Source of the DNA: Sphingobacterium corticibacter
Lineage (GTDB): Bacteria > Bacteroidota > Bacteroidia > Sphingobacteriales > Sphingobacteriaceae
DNA length: 64,000 bases
Direction of reading: 5' to 3'
NCBI RefSeq assembly: GCF_003076635.1
Contig: NZ_QDKG01000003.1
Span: 124,001-188,000 of the forward strand
Part shown: positions 1 to 8,745 of the stretch, in pieces
Position numbering within the stretch: position 1 is the stretch's first letter
Layout: each line of letters begins with the position of its first letter
Translations under genes and position numbers: made by a program
The notes under the pieces: generated by a model
What the model saw: the letters and a program-made list of their open reading frames with translations, nothing else
What the model was told of the DNA's origin: nothing
Database searches by the model: none

Positions 1-1731
1 TGCTGGATCAGAAGTATCCCAAATCCGTTCCCACGAGTAAGCACTATCTAAACTCACCGTTTGTGCTGCTGATGAAAAGTTGAGTAACCCGACCATTAAT
101 TGATCTTCAAAGGCATAACTTAAAACAATGACCGATTTGGATTCATCGTATTGGACGGTAACCAATGATCGATCTACTTGACGAAGGATGCTATTTGCTT
201 TGCGGAAACTGATTAGGGCTTCGTAATAAGCCAACATCTGCTGATGTACCCCTGAATCTACTTCATGCCATTTCAAAACACAATCGGCAAAAGTGGTCTC
301 CGACTGCGGATCGGGCGCTTCGGCATCCGATTGAAATGATTTGAACTCTTCTTTGCGACCTTTTCGTACGGCTTCGATCAGCTCTTCATCGCTATGATGT
401 ACGAAGTATTGGAATGGGGTAGAAGCCGACCACTCTTCGCCCATAAACAACATCGGTACAAACGGTGAAGCCATCACGGTGAGTGCCATTAATCGCTGCA
501 TATCGGCGGAGAAAAGCATACTAGAGCGTTCGCCCAACATGCGATTGCCTGTCTGATCATGGTTTTGAGAAAACACCACAAAATGGTCTCCCGTAATACC
601 AATAGTATCCGTTCCGAAAAATTTCTGCCGATGTTCAGAGTATTGACCAGTATATACATACCCATGCTGCAAGGATTTCGCCAAATCTGCGACACCGTGA
701 AAGTCGCTGTAGTAACCTTCGGGTTTTCCACCAGCTGCTACGCGTAAAGCATGGTGAAATTCATCGACCCATTGCCCATCCATCGCAAAGCCATTTTTCT
801 CCAAAGATTCCAAATAACGTTTGTCATTTAGGTCGCATTCCACGATGAGATAATGATCTCGCTCTTGTTCCTCGATCCAAGCATTGGTCTCTTTCCGAAT
901 ATCTTGCAAAATATGCGAGGCGCTCCAATCCTTTAAGGCATGAGCCGCATCGATCCGCAAGGCATCAACGTGATAATCCGCAAACCACATACGCACATTT
1001 GCCAGTACAAAATCGCGCACGCCATGGCTATAAGCATCATCAAAATTGATTGCGCTACCCCAAGGTGTGCCATATTTATCGGTAAAATAAGGGCCGTAGT
1101 TGGGTGCGTAATTTCCTTCTGGTCCGAAGTGATTGTATACTACATCCAATACAATAGCGATGTCCTGGGCGTGCGCCGCATCAACGAGCTGTTGAAATCC
1201 TTTTGGCCCACCATACGAGTCTTGCACCGCAAAAGGGAATACGCCATCGTAACCCCAATTGCGTTCGCCAGGGAATTGTGCAATCGGCATGATTTCAATC
1301 GCATTAATCCCCAATTTTTTAAGGTAAGGCAATTTGTCGATCGTTCCTTGGAAATCGTGTGTATTAGTAAAAGTGCCTATATGCAGTTCGTAGATGATCA
1401 AATCTTTCATCGCTGGCACTTTATATTCTCCGTCCGTCCAATTAAACGACAGATCTACTACTTGCGATGCGCCATGTACGCCATCTGGTTGATAGTACGA
1501 GGCAGGATCTGGATAAGCTTCGCCATCTAAGACAAATTGGTATTGATCGCCCGCTTTCAAGGCATTGGTCTTGGTTTCCCAATAACCGTATTCTTTCCGA
1601 TCAAGTGTGATAAGCGTTTCTTGATCTTCCACTTGGCATTGCACCGCTTCTGCCTCTGGCGCCCATACCGAAATATGGGTGCCGTCGGCTGTGGGACGAA
1701 CACCGATTTGATGTCTATTTGGTGTATTCAC
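1..1731 (-). CDS. treZ: Malto-oligosyltrehalose trehalohydrolase, 3' end cut by window edge
   Basis: TreZ releases trehalose from maltooligosyl-trehalose made by TreY, in the cytoplasm. I translated the open frame that runs off the left edge: 577 codons are visible. An N-terminal CBM48-like sandwich (about residues 6-90, with ISVWAPEAEAV) precedes a GH13 barrel with DVVYNHFGPEGN near 195, the nucleophile Asp261 in DALRIDAAHAL and the acid/base Glu298 in LIVECDLND. FVVFSQNHDQTGNR follows. The HFGPEGN and QNHDQTGNR motifs fit TreZ better than branching enzyme. The start is a GTG 11 bases after the glgX stop, so it is translated from the glgX transcript; no closer ATG exists. Together with GlgX this points to trehalose made from glycogen; TreY is not in view. 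Identification is from family motifs only. Confidence 0.92.
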   Translation of the reverse strand, partial: MNTPNRHQIGVRPTADGTHISVWAPEAEAVQCQVEDQETLITLDRKEYGYWETKTNALKAGDQYQFVLDGEAYPDPASYYQPDGVHGASQVVDLSFNWTDGEYKVPAMKDLIIYELHIGTFTNTHDFQGTIDKLPYLKKLGINAIEIMPIAQFPGERNWGYDGVFPFAVQDSYGGPKGFQQLVDAAHAQDIAIVLDVVYNHFGPEGNYAPNYGPYFTDKYGTPWGSAINFDDAYSHGVRDFVLANVRMWFADYHVDALRIDAAHALKDWSASHILQDIRKETNAWIEEQERDHYLIVECDLNDKRYLESLEKNGFAMDGQWVDEFHHALRVAAGGKPEGYYSDFHGVADLAKSLQHGYVYTGQYSEHRQKFFGTDTIGITGDHFVVFSQNHDQTGNRMLGERSSMLFSADMQRLMALTVMASPFVPMLFMGEEWSASTPFQYFVHHSDEELIEAVRKGRKEEFKSFQSDAEAPDPQSETTFADCVLKWHEVDSGVHQQMLAYYEALISFRKANSILRQVDRSLVTVQYDESKSVIVLSYAFEDQLMVGLLNFSSAAQTVSLDSAYSWERIWDTSDPA

Positions 1732-1742
1732 AACTACTTGCT

Positions 1743-3869
1743 TTAAAGGTTGCTATTTGCTTTCAGTACGATGATGGAGCGACCTTGTACGGTTACTTCA
1801 TCTCCGGGATAAAAAGTATCGTGCTCATCAATGGTGTCATATTCGGTGTTGATCACCTTCGTCCATTCTTTTCCGTATTTGTCTGAAGGCAATTTGTAAT
1901 TAATTGCTTCGTGATACGCATTGAATAGGATATAGAAGTGGTCATCGGTAATCTTTTCGCCATCGTCGTTGAGGGAGCGGATACCATTACCATTTAAGAA
2001 TACCGCTAAAGAACGCGCAAAGTCATTTTGCCAATGTTCGTCGCTCATCTCGTCACCTTCTGGTAAGAACCAAGCAATATCTTCTAAACCGATTCCTTTG
2101 ATCGGCATGCCTTGAAACCACTTACGGCGGCAAAAAGAAGGATGCGCCTTGCGGAACGCAATCAATTGCGCGGTGAAGTTTTGTAAGCTTTCATCCCGAT
2201 TTGCCCAGTCCAACCAAGAGATCTCATTGTCTTGACAATAGGCATTGTTGTTACCGTCTTGTGTGCGTGCAAATTCATCTCCCGCCACGATCATGGGGAC
2301 ACCTTGTGATAGCAACATCGTGGTGAGCATATTGCGCATTTGTTTGCTACGTAAAGCATTGATTTCGTTATCTTCCGTTGGTCCTTCAGCACCACAGTTC
2401 CACGATCTATTGTGGCTTTCTCCGTCTTGATTGTTCTCACCGTTGGCATCGTTATGCTTTTCATTATACGACACCAAATCATGTAAGGTAAAACCATCAT
2501 GTGCTGTGATGAAATTAATACTGGCAGTCGGCCGGCGATAATCATCTTGATATAAATCAGAAGAGCCCATAAAGCGCTCCGCAAATTCACCCAACATAGA
2601 ATCTGCTCCAATCCAATAATCACGCATACAATCGCGGTATTTACCATTCCATTCTGCCCATCCAGCTGGGAATTTGCCCACTTGATAACCACCTTCTCCA
2701 ATATCCCAAGGCTCGGCAATTAATTTGACCTGAGAAATGATCGGGTCTTGATGAATCACATCAAAAAAGGAACTTAATTTATTCACCTCGTGCAGTTCAC
2801 GCGCCAATGTAGATGCCAAATCAAAGCGGAATCCATCGACATGCATTTCCTGAATCCAATAGCGTAAACTATCCATGATCAACCGTAAAACATTGGGCAT
2901 CATCGCGTTTAGCGTGTTACCCGTACCAGTATAGTCCATATAATAGCGTGGATCTTCGGTCAAACGGTAATACGCCGCATTATCAATTCCGCGGAAAGAA
3001 AGCGTTGGTCCCATTTGGTTACCTTCGCCTGTGTGGTTATACACCACATCAAGGATCACTTCTATACCTGCTTGGTGCAATGCTTTGACCATTTCTTTAA
3101 ATTCGCGGACTTGCTCACCTTGTATACCATTCGCAGCATAACGAACATCCGGAGCGAAGAAACCAATCGTATTGTAACCCCAATAGTTGGTTAAACCTTG
3201 ATCTTTAAGATGGCGATCGGTGATAAAATGATGAATCGGCATCAATTCGATCGCAGTTACGCCCAGATTTTTCAAATATTCAATAGTTGCAGGATGCGCC
3301 ATAGCCAAATAAGTTCCGCGTATTTCTTCCGGAATATCTGGATGCATTTGGGTGAAACCTTTGACGTGTGTTTCATAAATAATGCTTTTGTGCATCGGAA
3401 TTTTTGGTGATTTTACACCTTCCCAGTCAAAAGATTCATCCACCACCACACACTTTGGTATATATGGCGCGCTGTCTAATTTGCTAAAACTTAAATCTTC
3501 TTTTTCATGGCCAACTTCATATCCGAATAGCGAGTCGTCCCATTCTAAGGTGCCTGCGATGGCTTTGGCATAAGGATCAATTAATAACTTATGCGCATTA
3601 AATCGATGACCGGATGCTGGATCAAATGGTCCGTGTACGCGATATCCGTATAATTGTCCAGGCTGTATTCCTGGAATAAAGGCGTGCCAAACCTGATGTG
3701 TGCGTTCTTTGAAGCGAATTTTGACGCTCTCTGTTGGGTCGTCGGTTTTATTAAATAAACATAATTCTACACCTTCTGCATTTTCTGCGTAAATAGAAAA
3801 GTTTACGCCTTCACCATTGTAGGTGGCGCCCAGTGGGTAGGGTGATCCCGTTAATACCTTTGTTTCCAT
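1743..3869 (-). CDS. glgX: Glycogen debranching enzyme GlgX (isoamylase type)
   Basis: Cytoplasmic GH13 enzyme that hydrolyses alpha-1,6 branches of glycogen or limit dextrin. The 708 residues match the family length. An N-terminal CBM48 (about 8-120, with GEGVNFSIYAENAEGVELCLF) is followed by the barrel with DVVYNHTGEGN, nucleophile Asp350 in GFRFDLAS, acid/base Glu386 in LIAEPWD, and Asp458 in TAHDGFTLHD. The insert ENNQDGESHNRSWNCGAEG is typical of GlgX/TreX. The ATG at 3869 begins METKVLTGSPYPLGATY, a normal GlgX amino end. It is the first gene of a two-gene operon with treZ, 11 bases apart. Debranched maltodextrins would feed TreY/TreZ, so the likely role is turning glycogen into trehalose. 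TreX is an equivalent name. Confidence 0.95.
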   Translation of the reverse strand: METKVLTGSPYPLGATYNGEGVNFSIYAENAEGVELCLFNKTDDPTESVKIRFKERTHQVWHAFIPGIQPGQLYGYRVHGPFDPASGHRFNAHKLLIDPYAKAIAGTLEWDDSLFGYEVGHEKEDLSFSKLDSAPYIPKCVVVDESFDWEGVKSPKIPMHKSIIYETHVKGFTQMHPDIPEEIRGTYLAMAHPATIEYLKNLGVTAIELMPIHHFITDRHLKDQGLTNYWGYNTIGFFAPDVRYAANGIQGEQVREFKEMVKALHQAGIEVILDVVYNHTGEGNQMGPTLSFRGIDNAAYYRLTEDPRYYMDYTGTGNTLNAMMPNVLRLIMDSLRYWIQEMHVDGFRFDLASTLARELHEVNKLSSFFDVIHQDPIISQVKLIAEPWDIGEGGYQVGKFPAGWAEWNGKYRDCMRDYWIGADSMLGEFAERFMGSSDLYQDDYRRPTASINFITAHDGFTLHDLVSYNEKHNDANGENNQDGESHNRSWNCGAEGPTEDNEINALRSKQMRNMLTTMLLSQGVPMIVAGDEFARTQDGNNNAYCQDNEISWLDWANRDESLQNFTAQLIAFRKAHPSFCRRKWFQGMPIKGIGLEDIAWFLPEGDEMSDEHWQNDFARSLAVFLNGNGIRSLNDDGEKITDDHFYILFNAYHEAINYKLPSDKYGKEWTKVINTEYDTIDEHDTFYPGDEVTVQGRSIIVLKANSNL

Positions 3870-4494
3870 GTGAATGTTAGTGTCTTTATCCGTTTGGTTT
3901 TGATCCTATAGATCTATTGTCTATGAAAGCCTATGTCTCCTGCGAGATTTATCTTGCGTTATAACATATGTTTTGGCAATTTGTTCGTCGGTAATCATTA
4001 TATAATTTTCCTATTGCTTGTAGTAAATATTCCTATCTTCGGATATATCCTAATCTGACCTCCTTTTGGAGTGTTCATCAAGTCACAAGAACACTTTCAA
4101 ATAAGTACGCAAAGTGTGCAATTAATAGATGATAAAAATTGGGTGCAAATTGCGTAATGTACGGTATTTAGTGAGCGTAATACCTGTTTAACTATTCCCC
4201 GAAAACAGTTCGTGCGATGCTGAAATGTGATAGATTGTCTATAAAACTGTGTGTAGTATATAGCCAAGGCATTCTTTCTAATTTCCGGTTCGTCATCGGA
4301 ATGTCTAAAGCATATTTTCCGACTGTTGTGCCGTAAACTTTGTGGCGTAAGGTTTGTTATAAAGATAATGGTCAAGTAGATCAACTTTTTTGGTGGATTT
4401 GTAGGTGAGGGGGTCCCAAGGAATAAAAAAAGCTAGGCGCAATGCCTGATCAAGATATAAGGAAAATTGTTAGATACTATAATTAGGAAATATT
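3870..4494. other. Divergent intergenic region, no gene seen
   Basis: These 625 bases lie between the glgX start and the start of the cytidylyltransferase pair, so both promoters should be here, but I find no convincing TTG/TAnnTTTG pair. A small hairpin with 7-base arms sits at 4070-4076 and 4089-4095. The 95-codon minus-strand frame in 4097-4384 has no domain, no compositional support and no neighbour in phase, and I do not treat it as a gene. Confidence 0.5.
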
Positions 4495-4986
4495 ATGCGA
4501 ATCGGAATTACATTCTCATCCTTTGACCTACTGCACGCAGGTCACGTTAAAATGCTGGAAGATGCGAAAGATCAATGTGATTATTTAATCTGCGGCCTAC
4601 AAACAGACCCAACTTTGGATAGAGCGGAGAAAAATAAACCTACTCAAACGGTAGTAGAACGCTACATTCAATTGAAAGGTTGCAAACATGTAGACAAGAT
4701 CATACCATATGCAACGGAGCAGGATTTGGAAGATATACTACGCTCCTTTAAGTTTCATGTGCGCATATTAGGAGATGAGTACATGCACAAAAACTTTACT
4801 GGAAGAAGCTACTGTGAAGAAAAGGGCATAGAATTATATTTCAACCGTCGCGAGAATCGGTTTTCCAGCTCTGCACTAAGACAAATAGTATTTGAGAAGC
4901 AAGGTGAAATGGAAGGAACAATCTTGCCATTCAAAGAGCCGATAGCGTTGCAGAATAATATTAAGAAAGTGTTGTTAAAAGGATAG
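4495..4986 (+). CDS. Cytidylyltransferase-like nucleotidyltransferase, copy 1
   Basis: A single-domain HIGH-superfamily nucleotidyltransferase of 163 residues, of the glycerol-3-phosphate cytidylyltransferase (TagD) and RfaE C-domain type. The first strand GITFSSFDLLHAGH carries an intact HxGH motif (His14-Gly16-His17), which in this family binds the nucleotide phosphates. RFSSSALRQIV near residue 122 corresponds to the second signature (ISST-type) at the C-terminal side. The substrate cannot be read from sequence; alcohol phosphates or sugar phosphates are the usual ones. A close paralogue starts 15 bases downstream, so the two are probably co-transcribed and may form a heterodimer (inference). 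The ATG at 4495 is the only sensible start. Confidence 0.8.
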   Translation: MRIGITFSSFDLLHAGHVKMLEDAKDQCDYLICGLQTDPTLDRAEKNKPTQTVVERYIQLKGCKHVDKIIPYATEQDLEDILRSFKFHVRILGDEYMHKNFTGRSYCEEKGIELYFNRRENRFSSSALRQIVFEKQGEMEGTILPFKEPIALQNNIKKVLLKG

Positions 4987-5001
4987 AAAGAGGGATAGGT
5001 G

Positions 5002-5433
5002 ATGAAAATAGGAATTACATTTGGTGCATTTGATATGCTTCACGCAGGACAAATCATGTTTTTGGCGCAAGCACGAAAACAGTGTGATTATCTAATCGTA
5101 GGTCTTTGTACAGACGGGCAAGTAGATTCTGCACGCAAAAGCAAACCTGTGCAATCGCTCGTTGAGCGTTTCATACAATTAGAGGGGAATCCGAGTGTGG
5201 ATGAGATTATTCCCTTTGAAAATGACGACGATCTAATGGATTTGTTGCAAACGATGCCAACAGATATCCGCTTTGTAGGCAGTGAATACGAAAATATAAC
5301 TTTCACCGGAAAAGAGTATTGCCAAGAGGCAGGAATTGAGATTTGCTACATCAATAGAGCACACCGATTCTCCGCAAGATCATTGCGTAAGATTGTAGCA
5401 GAAAAACAGGCTGCTAAACTGATGTCTCAATAA
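5002..5433 (+). CDS. Cytidylyltransferase-like paralogue with altered HxGH motif (HAGQ)
   Basis: Paralogue of the preceding gene over its whole 143 residues (GITFGAFDMLHAGQ against GITFSSFDLLHAGH). The last His of the HxGH motif is Gln17 here, and the second signature reads RFSARSLRKIV. That His contacts the nucleotide in characterised family members, so this copy may be catalytically weak or have a structural or regulatory role. Either the GTG at 4999 or the ATG at 5002 could start it; I chose the ATG because it aligns with copy 1 and follows a purine-rich AGGGATAGG. Transcription probably ends at the strong hairpin at 5477-5514. Confidence 0.78.
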   Translation: MKIGITFGAFDMLHAGQIMFLAQARKQCDYLIVGLCTDGQVDSARKSKPVQSLVERFIQLEGNPSVDEIIPFENDDDLMDLLQTMPTDIRFVGSEYENITFTGKEYCQEAGIEICYINRAHRFSARSLRKIVAEKQAAKLMSQ

Positions 5434-5476
5434 CAAATTTATAGTTAGGCACGAATCACACTAATACGATCATATT

Positions 5477-5514
5477 TGCAAAAAGGCATTCATTTTTTTG
5501 AATGCCTTTTTGCA
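5477..5514 (+). terminator. Rho-independent terminator after the cytidylyltransferase pair
   Basis: A perfect 16-base inverted repeat (5477-5492 and 5499-5514) with a 6-base T loop. The core stem is GGCATTCA/TGAATGCC, followed by a T run inside the right arm. It separates the pair from the M16 peptidase gene. Confidence 0.8.
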
Positions 5515-5574
5515 TGTTGCAGTATTTCGGTATTTTCGATAAATTGCCTCCTTCAATTTTACAACCAAACAAAC

Positions 5575-8436
5575 ATGAGAATACTTAAACCTTTAGCGTT
5601 AGCATTTCTGTTGCCAGCGCTGGGCGCAAATGCGAGATCGCTTGCTACAGAATCTACGGGATTGAATCCGCAAGCTTTGCAAATTTTGGCACAGGATACC
5701 ACATCGTGGACGCAACCCTTACCATTTGATGATGGTGTAATTACCGGCAAATTAGAAAATGGGTTTCAATACTACATCCGCAAGAACGTAGAACCAGAGA
5801 ATCGCGTGACGATGTTTCTTGCGGTTAAAGTGGGTTCTATCTTAGAAAATGAGAAAGAATTAGGCTTAGCCCATTTCTTAGAGCATATGAACTTTAATGG
5901 GCTGAAACATTTCCCCAAAAATGAGTTAGTAGATTACTTACAGCGTGCTGGAGTACGTTTTGGTAGTGATCTCAATGCGTACACCAGTTTTGATGAAACG
6001 GTCTATCAGTTACCTATCCCTTCTGATGATCCAGAATTGCTCAAAAACGGCTTGCAGGTGATGCGGGATTGGGCACAGGATGCCTTATTGGACGAAGAAG
6101 AAATAAATAAAGAACGTGGTGTCGTATTAGAGGAGATGCGCGGATCGCGTGGTGCACAGCAACGAATGCGCGATCAATATTTTCCGTTGATGCTCAATGG
6201 TTCTCGCTACGCGGAACGTTTGCCCATTGGTACGGAAGATGTTGTCACAAACTTTAAACCAGAAACCATTCGTGAGTTTCATCAGAAATGGTATCGCCCC
6301 GATTTGCAATCTATCATCGTAGTCGGAGATATTGATCCCAAAATGATCGAGCAGGAAATCAAGCGCCTGTTCGGTGATATGAAACAGCCGAAATCTCCGC
6401 AGGATCGTGAGAAGTACACGGTTGATTTGTTAAACAAAAATCAGTTTATGGTAGTTACCGATCCCGAAATGCAATATACCGTGGGTCAGATTTTCATAAA
6501 GCATCCAGAAGAACAAGTTAAAACAGTAGGAGATTACCGTCGCTCATTGCTCAAATCTACCTACAATGAGATGATCAACAGCCGACTAAGCGAACTGATG
6601 CAATCTGCTGATGCGCCATTCTTGCAAGCTGGTATCGGTATTAGCGAGTTTTTAGGCGGATTAGATAATCTCTCTGCCTATTATGTAGCTAAGCCCGGTG
6701 CGATTGGAGATGGATTTAAATCTATCGTACGCGAACTAGATCGTGTAGACCAATTCGGTTTTACGGAATCAGAGTTTGCTCGTACAATCGTATCAATGCA
6801 AAAAAATAATGAACGCGCCTACACCGAGCGCGACAAACGCCGTTCAGACAGCTATGTTGATGCTTACTTAAATCATTTTCTTAAAGACAATCCCGCTTTG
6901 AGCGATGAGGATAGCTATCGGATCACTAAAGAATTGCTACCTACTTTGACTTTAAGTGAGGTAGAAGCGATCGGCAAGCAATATTACGTAGATCAGAATC
7001 GCGATGTTCTATACCTAGCTCCTGATAAGGAAAAAGCCAACTTACCAGACGAAGCAGCTGTAAACGCTTGGTTTCAAGAAGTGAATCAAGAAACATTAAC
7101 GGCTTATGATGATAAAGTTTCAGACTTACCACTGCTCGCAGCAGAGCCTGCAAAAGGTACGGTGGTAGATCGTAAAAACATCGATGTGATCGAGGCAAAA
7201 TCATGGAAATTGAGTAATGGTGCTACGGTAGTTTTAAAACCAACCAAGTTTAAAAATGATGAAATTTTGATCCATGCCTTTGGTCCAGGTGGTACATCTT
7301 TGTATGCTGATGCCGATTATTTTGATGCTTCTAATGCTGCTTCCCTAGTAAATAGCAGCGGGTTAGGGCAGATGACTACCGTTGAGCTACAGAAATATTT
7401 GTCGGATAAGAAAGCGAATATCAGTCCGTTTATCGGAGAGCGCACGCAAGGTGTAACTGGTTCGGCAGATAAGGAAGGTTTGAAAACCGCTTTCGAAATG
7501 ATTTATGGCTATTTTACAGCACCTCGTATCGAAGATGATGTGTTCAAAAGTACCATTAGCCGCGCGGTATCATCGATGGAAAATCGCGAAAACAATCCTT
7601 CATTCGTATTCAGCGAAACAATTCAAAAGAGTTTGTATGGCAATAATGTACGTCGTGTCCCAGCCAATGCGGCCGATATACAATCGATCAGCAAAGATAA
7701 AGCGTTAAGTATTTTTCAAGAGCGATTTGCCGATGCTTCGGATTTCACTTTTATGATCGTTGGCTCGTTTACTGAAGAGGAAATCACGCCATATATTGAG
7801 CAGTACCTAGCCTCTCTGCCTACGACCAATCGCGATAATGCTGCAAAAGATCTTCAAATTGTAGAACCAGAAAAAGGTTTTGAGAAAATCGTAAACAAAG
7901 GCAAAGAAGAAAAGGCTCAAGTACGTTTGTCATTTTATGGTGATTATGCCTTCAACGAAAAGGAAAACCTAAATATGGACGCACTGGAATCGGTCTTGTC
8001 TATCAAATTGATTGAGCGTTTGCGCGAAGACGAAAGTGGTGTATACGGCACAGGTGCTAGTGCGAGCTATCGTAAACAGCCAAGTGGACGATACGGCTTC
8101 CATATCGGATTTGGTACTAGTGTAGATCGGTACGAATCATTAATTCAGTCTGCATTAGATGAAATTCGGAAGGTGAAAGAAAATGGACCGACGCAAGTGG
8201 ATTTGGATAAATTCTTTATCGAGCAAAGACGCCAGCACGAGGTCAACTTGAGAGAAAATAGTTTTTGGCTTAATTCCTTGAATGAGGTAATCAGTAATGA
8301 GGAGGATTTCAAATCGATTATCAACCTTCAAGAGGATATTCAGAACGTAACCGTGGAATCGGTGAAAGCAGTAGCCAACAAATATTTGGACGAGACGAAG
8401 TTGTTCAAATTTATCTTGTTGCCAGATGCTAAATAA
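5575..8436 (+). CDS. M16 family zinc metallopeptidase (pitrilysin type), exported
   Basis: A 953-residue protein with two M16-type halves, as in PqqL-like insulinases. The amino end MRILKPLALAFLLPALGANA is a signal peptide, so it acts in the periplasm or outer envelope. The active N-terminal domain has the inverted zinc motif HFLEH at residues 100-104, with the likely third ligand Glu180 in NKERGVVLEEM. The later region with VNKGKEEKAQVRLSFYGDY is the inactive partner domain that closes the chamber. The open frame extends upstream to 5476 through the terminator hairpin; the ATG at 5575 is chosen because it gives the signal peptide. A TATTTTCG element near 5531 could be a weak -7 box. It appears monocistronic. 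The substrate, presumably oligopeptides, is not known. Confidence 0.92.
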   Translation: MRILKPLALAFLLPALGANARSLATESTGLNPQALQILAQDTTSWTQPLPFDDGVITGKLENGFQYYIRKNVEPENRVTMFLAVKVGSILENEKELGLAHFLEHMNFNGLKHFPKNELVDYLQRAGVRFGSDLNAYTSFDETVYQLPIPSDDPELLKNGLQVMRDWAQDALLDEEEINKERGVVLEEMRGSRGAQQRMRDQYFPLMLNGSRYAERLPIGTEDVVTNFKPETIREFHQKWYRPDLQSIIVVGDIDPKMIEQEIKRLFGDMKQPKSPQDREKYTVDLLNKNQFMVVTDPEMQYTVGQIFIKHPEEQVKTVGDYRRSLLKSTYNEMINSRLSELMQSADAPFLQAGIGISEFLGGLDNLSAYYVAKPGAIGDGFKSIVRELDRVDQFGFTESEFARTIVSMQKNNERAYTERDKRRSDSYVDAYLNHFLKDNPALSDEDSYRITKELLPTLTLSEVEAIGKQYYVDQNRDVLYLAPDKEKANLPDEAAVNAWFQEVNQETLTAYDDKVSDLPLLAAEPAKGTVVDRKNIDVIEAKSWKLSNGATVVLKPTKFKNDEILIHAFGPGGTSLYADADYFDASNAASLVNSSGLGQMTTVELQKYLSDKKANISPFIGERTQGVTGSADKEGLKTAFEMIYGYFTAPRIEDDVFKSTISRAVSSMENRENNPSFVFSETIQKSLYGNNVRRVPANAADIQSISKDKALSIFQERFADASDFTFMIVGSFTEEEITPYIEQYLASLPTTNRDNAAKDLQIVEPEKGFEKIVNKGKEEKAQVRLSFYGDYAFNEKENLNMDALESVLSIKLIERLREDESGVYGTGASASYRKQPSGRYGFHIGFGTSVDRYESLIQSALDEIRKVKENGPTQVDLDKFFIEQRRQHEVNLRENSFWLNSLNEVISNEEDFKSIINLQEDIQNVTVESVKAVANKYLDETKLFKFILLPDAK

Positions 8437-8462
8437 GCGGTAATAGGATCATAGATCACGAA

Positions 8463-8488
8463 AAAGGGCTTTCAAATGAAAGCCCTTT
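8463..8488. terminator. Bidirectional terminator between convergent genes
   Basis: Arms AAAGGGCTTTCA (8463-8474) and TGAAAGCCCTTT (8477-8488), with A- and T-rich flanks on both sides. It serves the M16 gene on the plus strand and the small membrane protein gene on the minus strand. Confidence 0.75.
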
Positions 8489-8498
8489 ATTATGTACA

Positions 8499-8678
8499 TT
8501 AATCGTTGAATTTTCTCTTTTGTCGCCGGTACAACATAAATATAACGATAGCCAGCAACAGAATGCCAATTAAAACATAACCGGTTGGTGATGATTCAGT
8601 TCTATTCACAGATGGAGTTTGCGCAACCAAATTGGAAAGAAACCCGCTCAAGACCAACCCACACAACCAATTTTTCAT
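8499..8678 (-). CDS. Small single-pass membrane protein, 59 residues
   Basis: I found this frame by translating the gap. MKNWLCGLVLSGFLSNLVAQ is a good signal peptide with an AQ cleavage end. A short Ser/Thr-rich linker (PSVNRTESS) is followed by a transmembrane helix at about residues 33-50 (GYVLIGILLLAIVIFMLY) and a basic tail RRQKRKFND. That is the architecture of a type I membrane peptide with a positive-inside anchor. It follows the M3 peptidase gene by 67 bases on the same strand and ends just before the terminator at 8463-8488. No family is recognised and the function is unknown. The two hydrophobic segments in correct order and orientation make chance unlikely. Confidence 0.68.
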   Translation of the reverse strand: MKNWLCGLVLSGFLSNLVAQTPSVNRTESSPTGYVLIGILLLAIVIFMLYRRQKRKFND

Positions 8679-8745
8679 AATTATACGATTTAATAACCAA
8701 TTTGAATTTACTCAAATTAGCTTTAAAAAGCAATAGTGATGCCAA

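Noticed and set aside
4097..4384. 95-codon minus-strand frame in the glgX intergenic region
   Set aside because: No domain, signal or neighbour in phase, and composition typical of noncoding AT-rich DNA.
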